The notes: a model not told the origin generated them from the letters alone. Positions 8,582 to 21,831 are shown, counted from the stretch's first letter. The stretch: DNA of 64,000 nucleotides from Desulfoprunum benzoelyticum (GCF_014201505.1 NZ_JACHEO010000009.1:62001-126000); one strand, 5' to 3'. Translations and numbers: made by a program.

Positions 8582-8829
8582 ACTGTGGATGCGGATGTGC
8601 ATGCAGCGGCAATGCCAATACACTCTCGGATGAACATAAACAGATCCTGGCCGCGATGGAGAAATGCGGCGGTCCGTGTGGTACCAAAGATATCGCAGCC
8701 GCCACCGGCTATGAAACGAAGAGTCTCAGTGCCAAGATCGCCGATCTCAAGAAGCAGGGCTATGTCGATAGTCCTGTCCGCTGCAAATACGGTATCACCG
8801 ATCAGGGGCGCACTGTCCTGAAATCCTGA
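8578..8829 (+). CDS. Small Cys-rich winged-helix protein coupled to PerR
   Basis: 83 residues. Seven cysteines: four in a C-x-C-x-C-x-C run at residues 3, 5, 7 and 9, then Cys30 and Cys34 (CGGPC) and Cys69. Residues 17-83 resemble a MarR/ArsR-like winged helix (ILAAMEKCGGPCGTKDIAAATG, then LSAKIADLKKQGYVDS and a wing ending GITDQGRTVL). The start overlaps the perR stop as ATGA and is preceded by AAGGAG, so it is a real coupled gene. A metal- or redox-sensing DNA-binding role is plausible from the cysteines but is inference; no characterised homologue is recognised. Confidence 0.75.
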   Translation: MNCGCGCACSGNANTLSDEHKQILAAMEKCGGPCGTKDIAAATGYETKSLSAKIADLKKQGYVDSPVRCKYGITDQGRTVLKS

Positions 8830-8851
8830 TCCTGGCGCCGTCATGATGTGT

Positions 8852-8885
8852 AGAGGCCCCGTACGCTCCGGCGTATGGGGCCTCT
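8852..8885. terminator. Hairpin terminator between convergent genes
   Basis: Perfect 9-bp outer stem AGAGGCCCC / GGGGCCTCT, extended by TACG/CGTA inside, between the perR operon and acnA, which converge here. No long T-run follows on either strand, so efficiency is uncertain. Confidence 0.6.
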
Positions 8886-8905
8886 CGTGTTTGCGGGGAC
8901 GACCA

Positions 8906-11653
8906 TCAGGCGCGCATCATCTGTCGGAGGACGTAGGGCAGGATACCGCCGTGTCGGTAATACAGAACATCAATCTCAGTATCGAGACGGCAGATCGTCG
9001 GGAAGATGATTTCCCTGCCGTCGGCCTTGCGGGCGGTGACTGTGATGGTCGAGCGGGGCGACAGGTTCGTCAATCCGGAGAAGGAATAGATCTCGGTGCC
9101 GTTCAGGCCGAGGCTGTCGGCGCTTTCTCCCTCTTGAAAGACCAGCGGCAGAACCCCCATCCCCACCAGGTTGTTGCGATGGATCCGTTCGTAGGATTCG
9201 GCGATGACCATTCTGATCCCGAGCAGCCTGGTGCCCTTGGCCGCCCAGTCGCGGGAGGACCCGGTGCCGTACTCCCTGCCGGCGAGAACAAGCAGGGGGA
9301 CCCCTTCGGCCTGGTAGCGCATCGCCGCTTCATGGATGAAGACGATGTCATTCTCCGGAAATTTGCGGGTGAAACCGCCTTCCTTCCCTCCGGCCAGCAG
9401 GTTTTTGATCCGGATATTGGCGAAGGTCCCCCGGATCATGACCTCGTGGTTGCCGCGCCGGGACCCATAGGAGTTGAAGTGGTCCGGGGAAATCCCCTGC
9501 GCGACGAGATGCAGCCCGGCGGGATAGCGTTCGGCGATGGTTCCGGCCGGGGAGATATGATCGGTGGTCACCGTGTCGCCGAGACGGACCAGGACCCTGG
9601 CGCCGGCGATGTCGACCGGGGGGGAGGGGTCCGGGGTGAGGCCGTCGAAATAGGGAGGTCTCCTGATATAAGCGGAATCAGGCTGCCACGGATAGGTGGT
9701 GCTTTCCTCCGCCGGCAGCTTCTGCCAGAATGCATCGCCATCGAAAATGTGCCGGTATTCGCTGGCATAGGCCTCGCTGGTGACGTGGGAGGCGATCAAT
9801 GCCTCGATTTCGGCGGTGGAAGGCCAGAGTTGTGACAGGAACACCGGTTGTCCGTTGGGGTCGCAGTCGAGGGGCTCGGTTTCGAGATCGATATCGATCC
9901 TGCCGGCGATGGCAAACGCCACGACCAGCAGCGGCGAGGCGAGAAAATTGCTTCTGACCCGTTGGTGGATCCGCGCCTCGAAATTGCGGTTGCCGGAGAG
10001 CACCGCCGCCACGTTCATCCCGTGCTGTTCGATCAAGCTCTCGATTGCCGGGTGCAGAGGGCCGCTGTTGCCGATGCAGGTCGTGCAGCCGAAGGCGGCA
10101 AGATGGAAGCCGAGGGCCTGGAGATAGGGGGTGAGGCCGGCGGCATCGAGATACCTGACCACGACCTTCGATCCTGGGGCAAAGGAGGTCTTGACATAGG
10201 TCGGGACCTTCAGTCCGCGCCGTACCGCATTCCGCGCCAGAAGGCCGGCGCCGATGAGGACAAAGGGATTGGAGGTGTTGGTGCAGGAGGTGATGGCGGC
10301 GATGACGACACTGCCGTCACTGATTCGCACCGGGGCGCCGTTGATCTCGCAGGCGAATTCCCGGCGGTGTACCGTAAGGCACTCGCTGCTTTGCGGTTCG
10401 CTGCAGCCCGACTCCTGCTGAAAGGTCAGAATCTCCGGCACTTTGACGTCCCGCTCGTAGCTGCAACCGAGGATGCCGGCAAAGGTCGATTTCATCGCCG
10501 CAAGGGGGACACGATCCTGCGGTCGAGCCGGTCCGGCGAGGCAGGGGGTGATCGTCGTGAGGTCGAAATCGATGATGTCGGTGTACTCCCGCTGACCATC
10601 GGCTCCCAGGTACAACAGACCGTTGGCCCGGGCGTAGGCCTCGGTGATATCGGCCTGGAGACCGCGGTTGGTGAGGCGGAGATAGTCGATGGTCCGACCG
10701 TCGATCGGAAAGTAACCGAGGGTGGCGCCGAATTCGGGGGTCATGTTGGCGATCGTGGCCCGGTCGGGGACCGTGAGGTTGGCCAGTCCGGGGCCGAAGA
10801 ATTCGACGAATTTCTCGACGACATGGTACTGCCGCAGGCGCTGGGTCAGGGTGAGAACGATGTCGGTGGCGGTGACCCCGGCATTCGGGCGGCCGAGCAG
10901 TCTGACCCCGATGACTTCGGGGATGGACATCGAATACGGTTGGCCGAGCATGACCGCCTCGGCCTCGATGCCGCCGACCCCCCAGGCCATGACGCCGATG
11001 CCGTTGATCATCGGGGTGTGCGAGTCGAGACCGACGGCGGTGTCGGGGTAGAGCAGGCGGTAGTTTTCCCGCTGTTCGGCGATGACCACCCGGCCGAGGT
11101 GTTCGAGATTGACCTGGTGGCAGATTCCCGAGTTCGGCGGGACCACGTTGAAGTTGGCGAAATTCTTCTGTGCCCACTTCAGCAGGGCGTAGCGTTCGCC
11201 GTTGCGTTCGTATTCCCTGGCGACATTGGTGCCGAGGCTGTCGACGGTGCCGGAGCAATCGATCTGGACACTGTGATCGACGACCAGTTCCACCGGCACC
11301 TGGGGGTTGACCCGTCGCGGCTCCCCGCCGAGAGCGCGGACGGCATCGCGCATCGCCGCGAGATCGACCACCGCCGGCACGCCGGTAAAGTCCTGCATCA
11401 GCACCCGTGCCGGGTGATAGGCGATCTCGACCGGTTGCCGGTAGGTTTTCCGCCAGTTGGTGATCGCCGCCAGGTCCTGGTCGGAGACGATGACGCCGTC
11501 ATGGCGGCGCAGCAGGTTTTCGACGAGGATCCGGATGGAGAAGGGCAGTCGGTCGATGCTGCCGAAGCCGAGGCCGGATAATTCCGGCAACGCATGGTAG
11601 CGATAGGATGTACCGTTGATGAGAAGGTCTTTGAGAAGGGCTGGGTAGGACAT
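8906..11653 (-). CDS. acnA: Aconitate hydratase A (AcnA/IRP1 type)
   Basis: 915 residues, the usual size of bacterial AcnA, which interconverts citrate and isocitrate in the TCA cycle using a [4Fe-4S] cluster. The cluster ligands are visible in SCTNTSNP (one Cys) and FGCTTCIGNSGPL (CxxC). N-terminal QDFTGVPAVVDLAAMRDA, DHSVQ and PNSGICHQVN are AcnA/IRP hallmarks, and the swivel domain has GDTVTTDHISPAG and YGTGSSRDWAAKG. The ATG at 11653 has GGAGCGG upstream. A second aconitase of another subfamily lies at 23.4-25.7 kb, so the two are probably used under different conditions. Confidence 0.95.
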   Translation of the reverse strand: MSYPALLKDLLINGTSYRYHALPELSGLGFGSIDRLPFSIRILVENLLRRHDGVIVSDQDLAAITNWRKTYRQPVEIAYHPARVLMQDFTGVPAVVDLAAMRDAVRALGGEPRRVNPQVPVELVVDHSVQIDCSGTVDSLGTNVAREYERNGERYALLKWAQKNFANFNVVPPNSGICHQVNLEHLGRVVIAEQRENYRLLYPDTAVGLDSHTPMINGIGVMAWGVGGIEAEAVMLGQPYSMSIPEVIGVRLLGRPNAGVTATDIVLTLTQRLRQYHVVEKFVEFFGPGLANLTVPDRATIANMTPEFGATLGYFPIDGRTIDYLRLTNRGLQADITEAYARANGLLYLGADGQREYTDIIDFDLTTITPCLAGPARPQDRVPLAAMKSTFAGILGCSYERDVKVPEILTFQQESGCSEPQSSECLTVHRREFACEINGAPVRISDGSVVIAAITSCTNTSNPFVLIGAGLLARNAVRRGLKVPTYVKTSFAPGSKVVVRYLDAAGLTPYLQALGFHLAAFGCTTCIGNSGPLHPAIESLIEQHGMNVAAVLSGNRNFEARIHQRVRSNFLASPLLVVAFAIAGRIDIDLETEPLDCDPNGQPVFLSQLWPSTAEIEALIASHVTSEAYASEYRHIFDGDAFWQKLPAEESTTYPWQPDSAYIRRPPYFDGLTPDPSPPVDIAGARVLVRLGDTVTTDHISPAGTIAERYPAGLHLVAQGISPDHFNSYGSRRGNHEVMIRGTFANIRIKNLLAGGKEGGFTRKFPENDIVFIHEAAMRYQAEGVPLLVLAGREYGTGSSRDWAAKGTRLLGIRMVIAESYERIHRNNLVGMGVLPLVFQEGESADSLGLNGTEIYSFSGLTNLSPRSTITVTARKADGREIIFPTICRLDTEIDVLYYRHGGILPYVLRQMMRA

Positions 11654-11892
11654 ATCCGCTCCGTCAGAAGGTTGGTTGGAAGGTTTGCAGGGACAGGGGA
11701 AGAGCTCACGGTATGGAAAAATGGCGGTAAAGTCGTGCCTTGGCCGTTCCGCCTGCTGTCTTCAAGTGTACTGGAATTTTGACAGCACGACAGGGAAAAG
11801 AGTGTGGAGTGGAGAAAAAACCTGAAAATGTGGTATGTTGAAACGAAAACAACAATGGCCTCTATCGCCGATATGGAAACGGGAATGGAAAG

Positions 11893-13574
11893 ATGAAGAC
11901 GGTTCTTCGCAAGAGCGCGGTGCAGATCCTCCTCGGTCTGGTTGTCGCACTGACGCTGTTTCTGCCTGGCCTGCTGTTCAACCTGTTCGCCGAAACGCCG
12001 CTGACCTGGTTTGAGTTGAAATATCTGTGGATGTTCTGGGCCTTCGGGATCGTCCTCTGCGCCTGCCCCAGTTTCCGGCTGTCGGCGACGGTCCTGACCG
12101 GCCTGGCGGTCCTTGAACTGACCCAGTTCGCCAGCCTCGCCTTTACCCACGAATACATCACGCCCTTTTCCATTGGCCTGATGCTGATCGAATACCTCGA
12201 TGTCGCCGAATCGACGGTCGCCAACAGCGTCCATTTTCTGCATGTGCCGCTTGTCGTGCTGCTGCCCTATCTCCTCTGTCTCGAGATCCTGCGCCGGACC
12301 TGGAGCTTTTCCTTCAAAAGCCGCTGGTTTCTGATCTTCGTGATTGCCTTCCTCGCCTTTCCTCTGGTCCGGATCAAGACCCACACCGACCGTGACGATT
12401 TCGTCAATTTTTTCCCGACGGCCAGAAATCCCACCCTCGTCAACACCCTCAACTCCTACTCGCTCTACTTTGGCGTGCTGTTGCCGGAGAGTCTGTTCGG
12501 GGGGACGGTCAAGCATCAATTCCCGGAGTATGAGATCCGCGAGACCGATATCCCGCCATCGCCGCTGACGGTCGTCCTGGTGATGGGGGAGAGCCTGACG
12601 CCGAACCATATGTCACTGTATGGCTATGGGCGCAAGACGACGCCGTTTCTCGAGGAGATGGCCGGCGATCCCGATTTTGTCCACCGCAAGGGCTACGCCG
12701 CCGCCAACGCCACCCGCGCGGCCCTGCCGATGTTCTATACGCTGCAGTACCATCCGCTCGACGAAAACCGGCTCAGGCGCCAGGATTCCAACCTCTTCCT
12801 GCTGGCGAAACAACACGGTTTCAGGACCTGGTATCTTTCCGCCCAGAACAGCAATTGTCTCAATGGCGTCAACCTCGATTCGATCGATGTCATGATCACC
12901 GCCGACACGGAGCCGGAGCTGTTCGAGCGGGAAAAGGACGAAGGGTTGCTGCAGCTGGTGCGGAAGGTGCCGGCCGGCGGCAAAAATTTCATTGTCGTCC
13001 ACCAGCGCAATGTCCATCTTCCCTACCAGGCCAATATCGAACACCGGCCGGCGTTCCACCGCTTTCCGACCGAAGATCTTCCCTTCGAGGAATCGACCAT
13101 CAACGCCTACGACAATGCCGTTCTCTATGCCGACGACCTGTATCGGCAGCTGCTCCGGGAATTGCGGGAGAAGACGGAAGGCCCGCTCTATGTCGTCATG
13201 ACCTCCGATCACGGTGAGAATCTGGGGGAAAACGGCCACTGGGGCCACGACCGGCTCGACCTGGTGTCGGCGGTGGTGCCGATCATGTTCTATGCCAGGG
13301 GCGGCGACGGCCGGTACCTCCGGGAGATGCGGGAGCATCCGCCCGGCACTCATTACCAGTTGGGAAAAATGATTGCCCGGATGCTCGGTTATGACATCCG
13401 TAATCCGGCGGAAGAGGACGGGATTGTCTACGTCAACGGCGTCGCCTCATTGGGGCGCAGCGGCTATATGCGGTTTCGGGTGACGGACGACGGCGAGCGG
13501 CGGGACCTGCGGGTCATCCAGTCACCGTTTGCCGCCGTGGAGGGAGATAAGTCGGAGAAGGAATCAGGGACCTC

Positions 13575-13593
<19 letters not shown>
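11893..13593 (+). CDS. Phosphoethanolamine transferase-like membrane sulfatase-fold protein
   Basis: 566 residues. Five N-terminal membrane segments fill roughly residues 8-170, then a periplasmic alkaline-phosphatase/sulfatase-fold domain. Key pieces: LVMGESLTPNHMSLYGYGRKTTP with the metal Glu, a nucleophile candidate Thr274 in NATRAALPMF, FIVVHQRNVHLPY, and TSDHGENLGENGHWGHD with metal Asp and His residues. This fits the EptA/CptA/OpgE group, which moves phosphoethanolamine from phosphatidylethanolamine to lipid A, LPS core or glucans in the outer leaflet of the inner membrane. The exact acceptor is unknown. GGAAAG lies just ahead of ATG 11893. The 3' end overlaps livF tail to tail by 19 nt. 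Confidence 0.85.
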
Positions 13594-14284
<691 letters not shown>

Positions 14285-14288
<4 letters not shown>

Positions 14289-15085
14289 ATCAGTTTTTCC
14301 TCGTGTTGGCCGGCGACCGCGCCGCGGCCGAGATAGGCCTCGATGACCCGCGGGTTGGAACGGATCTCGGCCGGAGTCCCCTCGGCGATTTTCTCGCCGT
14401 AATCCATGACGCAGATGTGTTCGGAGATGTTCATGACGACTCGCATGTCGTGTTCGATCAGGAGGATGGTGATGCCGCGATCGTCGCGGATGCTGCGGAA
14501 CAGTCGGGTCACGTCCTCGGTCTCCTGGGGATTCATGCCGGCCGCCGGTTCATCGAGGAGCAGCAGGAGCGGATCGGCAGCCAGGGCCCTGGCGATCTCC
14601 AGCCGTCGCTGGGCCCCATAGGGCAGATTCTTCGCCAGTTCATTGCCGACTCCCCGGAGGCCGACGTACTGCATCAGCTTCACCGCCTTGTTTTCGGCCT
14701 CGGCCTCTTCCGCCTTGAATTTCCGGAGGTGGAGGAGGGTGGCGAGGGGCGACTGCCGCAGGTGGACGTGCATCCCGACCAGGATGTTTTCGACCACCGA
14801 CATCTCGCCGAACAGGCGGATGTTCTGAAAGGTCCGGGAGATGCCGCGGGCGGCGATCTGGTCGGGGCGGAGTCCGACCAGAGAACGACCGTTGAAGTTG
14901 ATTTCGCCCCCGTCCGGGCTGTAGATGCCGGTCAAGGTGTTGAAGAAGGTCGTCTTGCCGGCGCCGTTCGGGCCGATGATGCTGACGATCCGTCCCGGCT
15001 CCAGCTGGAAGTTGACCTTGTTGATAGCCGTCAGGCCGCCGAACACCTTCATGACATTGATTGTTTCAAGAAGCGCCATCTGCAT
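14285..15085 (-). CDS. livG: Branched-chain amino acid ABC transporter ATP-binding protein LivG
   Basis: 266 residues. Walker A IIGPNGAGKTTFFNTLTG, SRTFQNIRLF (LivG-type Q-loop), signature LPYGAQRRLEIARAL, Walker B LLLLDEPAAGMNPQE and the switch sequence LIEHDMRVVM, all classical for LivG. It pairs with LivF as the two ATPase subunits. The start at 15085 has AGGACGG upstream (a second ATG at 15079 is possible) and lies 6 nt after livM. Confidence 0.95.
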
Positions 15086-15091
15086 TCCGTC

Positions 15092-16441
15092 CTATTGTTC
15101 AGTCACCGCTTCTTCCCCGGCGAGCCTGCGCTTTCTGCGCTTGGCCGGAATCAGCCCGCCCGGGCGGAAGATCATCATCAGGATCAGGATCAGGCCGAAC
15201 AGCAGGCGCTGGTATTTGGCCGGATCGAGTTGGGTGGAGAGATCGCGCCAGGCGAAATTGATCAGCGGGATGACGGCGTCGCTCTGCCGCAGTTCGCTCA
15301 GGTACAGCGAGAAACCCTGCAGGATCTGGAGGTTCAGCAGCGTTACGGTCGCGGCCCCAAGGATCGCCCCCGGGATGCTCCCTGACCCGCCGAGAATGAC
15401 CATCGTCAGCACCCCGATCGACTGCATGAAGGAGAAGGACTCGGGACTGATGAAGGTGCGGCTGGCGGCGAGCAGGACCCCCATGACCCCGGCGAACGAT
15501 GCCCCCATGGCGAAGGCCGCCAGCTTCATCCGCACCAGGGGGATGCCCATGGCGATGGCGGCGGTCTCATCCTCGCGCACGGCCGTCCAGGCCCGGCCGA
15601 TCTTCGAGTCATCGATCCTGCGGGTGACGAAGATGATGACGATGATCATCGCCAGGGCCAGAAAGTAGAACATGACGTTGTACATGTCGGCGATGCTGGC
15701 CTGATGGCCGATGAGGCTGCCGAAGACGTTGTTGAAACTGTCGACCAGGGGCTCGGGCATGGTGGGCCGCTGGATCGGGGTGATGCCCTGCGGGCCGTTG
15801 GTGAAGTTCAGCGGTTTATCGAGGTTGTTGGCCAGCACGCGGATGACCTCGCCGAACCCGAGGGTGACGATGGCGAGGTAGTCGCCGCGCAGCCGCAGGA
15901 CCGGGAGACCAAGGAAAACCCCGGTAATCGCCGCGACGATGATCGCCAGAAACATGAAGAGATAGAAGGCGTCGCCCGGCAGCAGGAAGGGCAGATTCGA
16001 CGGCTGGGTCCCCGGGGCGAAGTGGAGGACGTAAAACTGCTGCGAGCCGAAGAAGGCCCAGAGATAGGCGCCGACGGCATAAAAGGCGACATAGCCGAGA
16101 TCGAGCAGGCCGGCGAAGCCGACGACGATATTGAGGCCGAGGGCGAGGGCGGCGAAGACGCAGATCTGGAAGATGACCTCGAGATAGAAGATGTTGCGGA
16201 CCCCGACCACCGGAATGACCACCAGGGCCAAGAGGACGCCGGCGACGATCTTGAACCGGGTGTCGGCCTTGAAGTAGTAGAGGGAGAAGAACGAACTCAC
16301 CAGGGCGAGAAAGGCGAGGCTCGAACGCGGCGTCGAGTAGACCAGGAACGTGCCGAGGAGGGTGTGGCCGATGATGATGGCACAGGGCCACAGGCCGTGG
16401 TTGAATCGGTCGAACAACTGCCTGAAACCGGTAGTGATCAT
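15092..16441 (-). CDS. livM: Branched-chain amino acid ABC transporter permease LivM
   Basis: 449-residue inner-membrane permease with about ten hydrophobic segments. The core carries LGLNIVVGFAGLLDLGYVAFYAVGAY and the inner-loop LRLRGDYLAIVTLGFGEVIRV, both diagnostic of LivM. Roughly 90 extra N-terminal residues with further membrane segments precede the core, as in many longer LivM proteins. Start ATG 16441 has AGGAGGGAG upstream. It forms the translocation pore together with LivH. Confidence 0.93.
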   Translation of the reverse strand: MITTGFRQLFDRFNHGLWPCAIIIGHTLLGTFLVYSTPRSSLAFLALVSSFFSLYYFKADTRFKIVAGVLLALVVIPVVGVRNIFYLEVIFQICVFAALALGLNIVVGFAGLLDLGYVAFYAVGAYLWAFFGSQQFYVLHFAPGTQPSNLPFLLPGDAFYLFMFLAIIVAAITGVFLGLPVLRLRGDYLAIVTLGFGEVIRVLANNLDKPLNFTNGPQGITPIQRPTMPEPLVDSFNNVFGSLIGHQASIADMYNVMFYFLALAMIIVIIFVTRRIDDSKIGRAWTAVREDETAAIAMGIPLVRMKLAAFAMGASFAGVMGVLLAASRTFISPESFSFMQSIGVLTMVILGGSGSIPGAILGAATVTLLNLQILQGFSLYLSELRQSDAVIPLINFAWRDLSTQLDPAKYQRLLFGLILILMMIFRPGGLIPAKRRKRRLAGEEAVTEQ

Positions 16442-16454
16442 GGCGTGCTCCCTC

Positions 16455-17630
16455 CTATGCCTTCTGGCCGACGTTTTCGCCCATCAGGCCCTGCGGCCGG
16501 AAGATCAGGACGAGGATCAGGATGCTGAAGGCGAAGATGTCCTTGTACTCCGAGCCGGCGGCGCCCATGGTGAAGACTCCCATGTAGGAACCGGCAAAGG
16601 TTTCGAGCATGCCGAGGACGATGCCGCCGAGCAGGGCGCCGGTGAGGTTGCCGATGCCGCCCAGGACCGCGGCGGCGAAGGCCTTCAGCCCGGGGAAGAA
16701 GCCGACGAAGGGGTCGATCCGGGTGAACTTCAGGGCGTACAGGACACCGGCGGCGCCGCCGAGCAGGCCGCCGACCAGAAAGGTGATCGAAATGATGCGG
16801 TTGACATTGATCCCCATCAGGCTGGCGGTGGGCCGGTCCTGGGCGACGGCACGGATGGCCTTGCCGATCCGGGTGGCGTTGACCAGGTAATTGAGTCCCA
16901 TCAGCATCAGCATCGCCGCGACGATGACGATGATCGACTTGATCGATATGCCGAGGTTGATGGTCGTCTCCCCGAGGGCCAGTTTGCCGAAGTTGAGGCG
17001 CTGATCGAAGTTGCCGAAGGAGGGGAAAATGCGATTGAAATCACCGGTCGTCAATCCTTCGACCAGGCGGATGAGGTCCTGCAGCAGAAAGGAGACGCCG
17101 ATCGCCGAGATCAGCGGCACCAGGCGCGAAGCCCCGCGCAGGGGGCGATAGGCGACGCGTTCGACCGTCACGGCCAGGGCCCCGGCGGCGACCATCCCGG
17201 AGATGATGGCAAAGGTCAGCAGGACATAGGACATTCCGAGGGAGGCGCTCCGCAGCAGGCCGCTGTGGTCGAGGGCGATGAGAATCTCGACCCCGACGAA
17301 GGCCCCGACGGCGAAGATTTCGCTGTGGGCGAAATTGATGAACTCCAGGACGCCGTAGACCATGGTATAGCCCAGGGCGATCGCCGCGTAGACGAAGCCG
17401 ATGGTCAAGCCGTCGATCACGACCTGAGGAAGATTGACCAGGGTATAGGTGTACAGGGAGACATTGTACTTGTCCTGGAGGGCAAGTCCGACGGCGGTCT
17501 GGTCAAGTCCCAGGGCAAGCGTCAGGACGATGCTCGACAGGACGATCGCGCTGCCCAGAGAAAAGACCACCATCTGCCCTAACGGCCGGATAAGCTCACG
17601 GGCGTTGATTGACTGTAAAAAACGGTTCAT
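16455..17630 (-). CDS. livH: Branched-chain amino acid ABC transporter permease LivH
   Basis: 391 residues, longer than the roughly 300 usual for LivH. The first 75 or so residues form an extra hydrophobic segment (QMVVFSLGSAIVLSSIVLTLALG) plus linker. The LivH core then begins with VIDGLTIGFVYAAIALGYTMVYGVLEFINFAHSE, a diagnostic run, and ends with IFAFSILILVLIFRPQGLMGE. A good GGGAG precedes ATG 17630. Second gene of the operon, separated from the binding protein gene by a strong stem-loop. Confidence 0.93.
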   Translation of the reverse strand: MNRFLQSINARELIRPLGQMVVFSLGSAIVLSSIVLTLALGLDQTAVGLALQDKYNVSLYTYTLVNLPQVVIDGLTIGFVYAAIALGYTMVYGVLEFINFAHSEIFAVGAFVGVEILIALDHSGLLRSASLGMSYVLLTFAIISGMVAAGALAVTVERVAYRPLRGASRLVPLISAIGVSFLLQDLIRLVEGLTTGDFNRIFPSFGNFDQRLNFGKLALGETTINLGISIKSIIVIVAAMLMLMGLNYLVNATRIGKAIRAVAQDRPTASLMGINVNRIISITFLVGGLLGGAAGVLYALKFTRIDPFVGFFPGLKAFAAAVLGGIGNLTGALLGGIVLGMLETFAGSYMGVFTMGAAGSEYKDIFAFSILILVLIFRPQGLMGENVGQKA

Positions 17631-17650
17631 AGGGACTCCCCGGGGAAGAA

Positions 17651-17684
17651 CTTCCGGCCCTTTCCCAGAGAAAAGGACCGGAAG
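17651..17684 (-). promoter_or_regulatory. Intercistronic stem-loop between binding protein and permease genes
   Basis: Inverted repeat CTTCCGG-x-CCTTT ... AAAGG-x-CCGGAAG spanning 17651-17684, in the 73-nt gap between livJ and livH. There is no U-run, so it more likely slows 3' decay or partially attenuates than ends transcription, giving more binding protein than permease. The role is inference from many ABC operons of this layout. Confidence 0.5.
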
Positions 17685-17703
17685 GAAGCGTGCTCAGGAA
17701 GCC

Positions 17704-18906
17704 TTATTGCTGAGGAGGGGCGATATCGAGGGTTTTGACGATGGAGTTCTTGCTCCACTTCGCCGGGTCGGCGGAATTGACCTTGAGGACGAAGTATTTG
17801 GCGACGGTCGGGTCGCCGATCTGGTTGAAGGTAAAGGTGCCGGTGATCCCGGGGAAATTCTTCAATTCACGGACGGCCTGGGCGACCGCGGCACGGGTCG
17901 GGACGGCACCGTCGGCGGCCTTGGCCGCATTCTCGATGGCCTTGAGGATGATGGCCATGCTGTCATAGCCCTGGGCGGCGAACGGCTGGGGATCTGAATT
18001 GTATTTCGCCTTGAAATCGGCGATGAACTTGGCGGTGCCGGCATAGACCGAGGCCGGGCCGGAGACCGTCGAATAGTAGGAGCCGCCGCCGTCGATCAGC
18101 GTCTGTCCGGCGATCTTGGAGGCATCGGAGGAGTCGAAGCCGTCGTCGCTCAGAAACGTGCCGGCATAACCACGTTCACGGGCCTGTTTGAACAGGACGG
18201 CAGCCTGGGAATACATGCCGCCGAAGTAGACCAGGTCGGGATTGCCGGCAAGGATCGGTGACAGCAGGGCATCGAAGTTCGCCTTCTCTTCGGTTCCCTC
18301 GAATCCCAGGACCTTCATCCCGATTTCGTCCGCCCGTTTCTTGAAGAATTCGGCAATGCCCTGGCCGTAGGCGGTCTTGTCGTGGAGGACGAACACCGTC
18401 TTGGCGCCCAGGCCGAGGGCGAAGTCGGCGCCGACGACACCCTGGACGTCGTCACGACCGACGATGCGGTTGATTTCCATGTACCCGCGGGTGGTGACCT
18501 TCGGGTTGGTGTTGGCCGGCGAGACGTTGGCGAGACCGGAGGTGTGGTAGACCTCCGAGGAGGGGATCTGGACGCCGGAGTTGTAATGGCCCATGATCGC
18601 CAGGATGGCCGGGTCGGAGACGATGCGCTTGGCATTGGCGACGCCGGTGTCAGGATTGGCCTGATCGTCGAAGGGGGCGAGCTCGACCTTGAACCCCATG
18701 TCTGCAAGAGGCTTGCCGAGCTGTTCGAGGGCCAGTTCGGCCCCTCTCTTCATATCAACGCCGACCACCGATTGATCGCCGGAGAGCGGAGACTGGGTGG
18801 CGACCTTGATGGCCTTGGAGTCGGCGGCCGAGGCCAGGCCGCAGGCGGTGACGGTCATACTGGCAGCTACGAACAGAGAAAAGACTTTAGACATGTGTTT
18901 GAACAT
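17704..18906 (-). CDS. livJ: Branched-chain amino acid ABC transporter periplasmic binding protein
   Basis: 400 residues with a Sec signal peptide (FKHMSKVFSLFVAASMTVTACGLASAA), then a type I periplasmic binding fold. Typical LivJ/LivK pieces are IKVATQSPLSGDQSVVGVDMKRGAELALEQ, DDQANPDTGVANAKRIVSDPAILAIMGHYNSG and GYDSMAI. The cysteine in TACGLAS could make it a lipoprotein, but the AXA site downstream fits ordinary cleavage better. ATG 18906 was chosen because AAGGAGGGAG directly precedes it and it begins the signal peptide. It binds the ligand and delivers it to LivHM. Confidence 0.93.
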   Translation of the reverse strand: MFKHMSKVFSLFVAASMTVTACGLASAADSKAIKVATQSPLSGDQSVVGVDMKRGAELALEQLGKPLADMGFKVELAPFDDQANPDTGVANAKRIVSDPAILAIMGHYNSGVQIPSSEVYHTSGLANVSPANTNPKVTTRGYMEINRIVGRDDVQGVVGADFALGLGAKTVFVLHDKTAYGQGIAEFFKKRADEIGMKVLGFEGTEEKANFDALLSPILAGNPDLVYFGGMYSQAAVLFKQARERGYAGTFLSDDGFDSSDASKIAGQTLIDGGGSYYSTVSGPASVYAGTAKFIADFKAKYNSDPQPFAAQGYDSMAIILKAIENAAKAADGAVPTRAAVAQAVRELKNFPGITGTFTFNQIGDPTVAKYFVLKVNSADPAKWSKNSIVKTLDIAPPQQ

Positions 18907-19050
18907 ACTCCCTCCTTCTTTGAATGGATCAACAGATGGTTTCGGTTCACCCATTGGTCCGGGGGTGGGGAAAAGCGGCCCACAACCTTTCCAAACAGGG
19001 CGTGTTGCATTACAGGTCTTCTGAAATACCACAGCTGCGTACCGGAAGTG

Positions 19051-19080
19051 ATGCTACCTTATTCAGGTTGAAAAGGTCAA
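19051..19080 (-). promoter_or_regulatory. Possible promoter of the liv operon
   Basis: Minus strand TTGACC (19080-19075), 18-nt spacer, TAGCAT (19056-19051), about 145 nt ahead of the livJ start. Moderate match only. Confidence 0.3.
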
Positions 19081-19212
19081 GAACAGTATTTGACAGATCT
19101 GTATAAAAAATATTGCGACAATAATGTAATAAAATTGAACCTGATACCCGCTCGCAACCTACGGAATCGTGGCGGGTGGGTGGGTGCCTGTGGTGTCCGG
19201 GGGAATATTCCC

Positions 19213-19241
19213 TTGACAAGGAATTTTGCAAATTGTACTTA
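19213..19241 (+). promoter_or_regulatory. Sigma-70 promoter for lon
   Basis: TTGACA (19213-19218), exactly 17-nt spacer, TACTTA (19236-19241), in an AT-rich stretch. It leaves about a 120-nt leader before lon. No clear heat-shock element was seen. Confidence 0.55.
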
Positions 19242-19366
19242 AAAATAAGGATGTTGTTCAATAATTAGAGAAAAATCCCCGCGGTTTCAAAACGTTGGGG
19301 CCTCTTCTGCACCAGACAGCATGATGGAAATGTGCTGCTGGCGTTTACGAGCCGAAAGGAGAAAAA

Positions 19367-21787
<2,421 letters not shown>

Positions 21788-21800
21788 AAAACGCAGTGGA

Positions 21801-21831
21801 TGACCCGGTTTCGCAGGTTGTGACCGGGTCA
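21801..21831. terminator. Hairpin terminator between lon and the DHH-CBS gene
   Basis: 9-bp stem TGACCCGGT / ACCGGGTCA with a 13-nt loop, between convergent genes. Only two T residues follow, so it may be rho-assisted or weak. Confidence 0.5.

Noticed and set aside
9848..11581. 577-codon plus-strand open frame
   Set aside because: Antisense to acnA; no domains and GC-rich composition that leaves antisense frames open.
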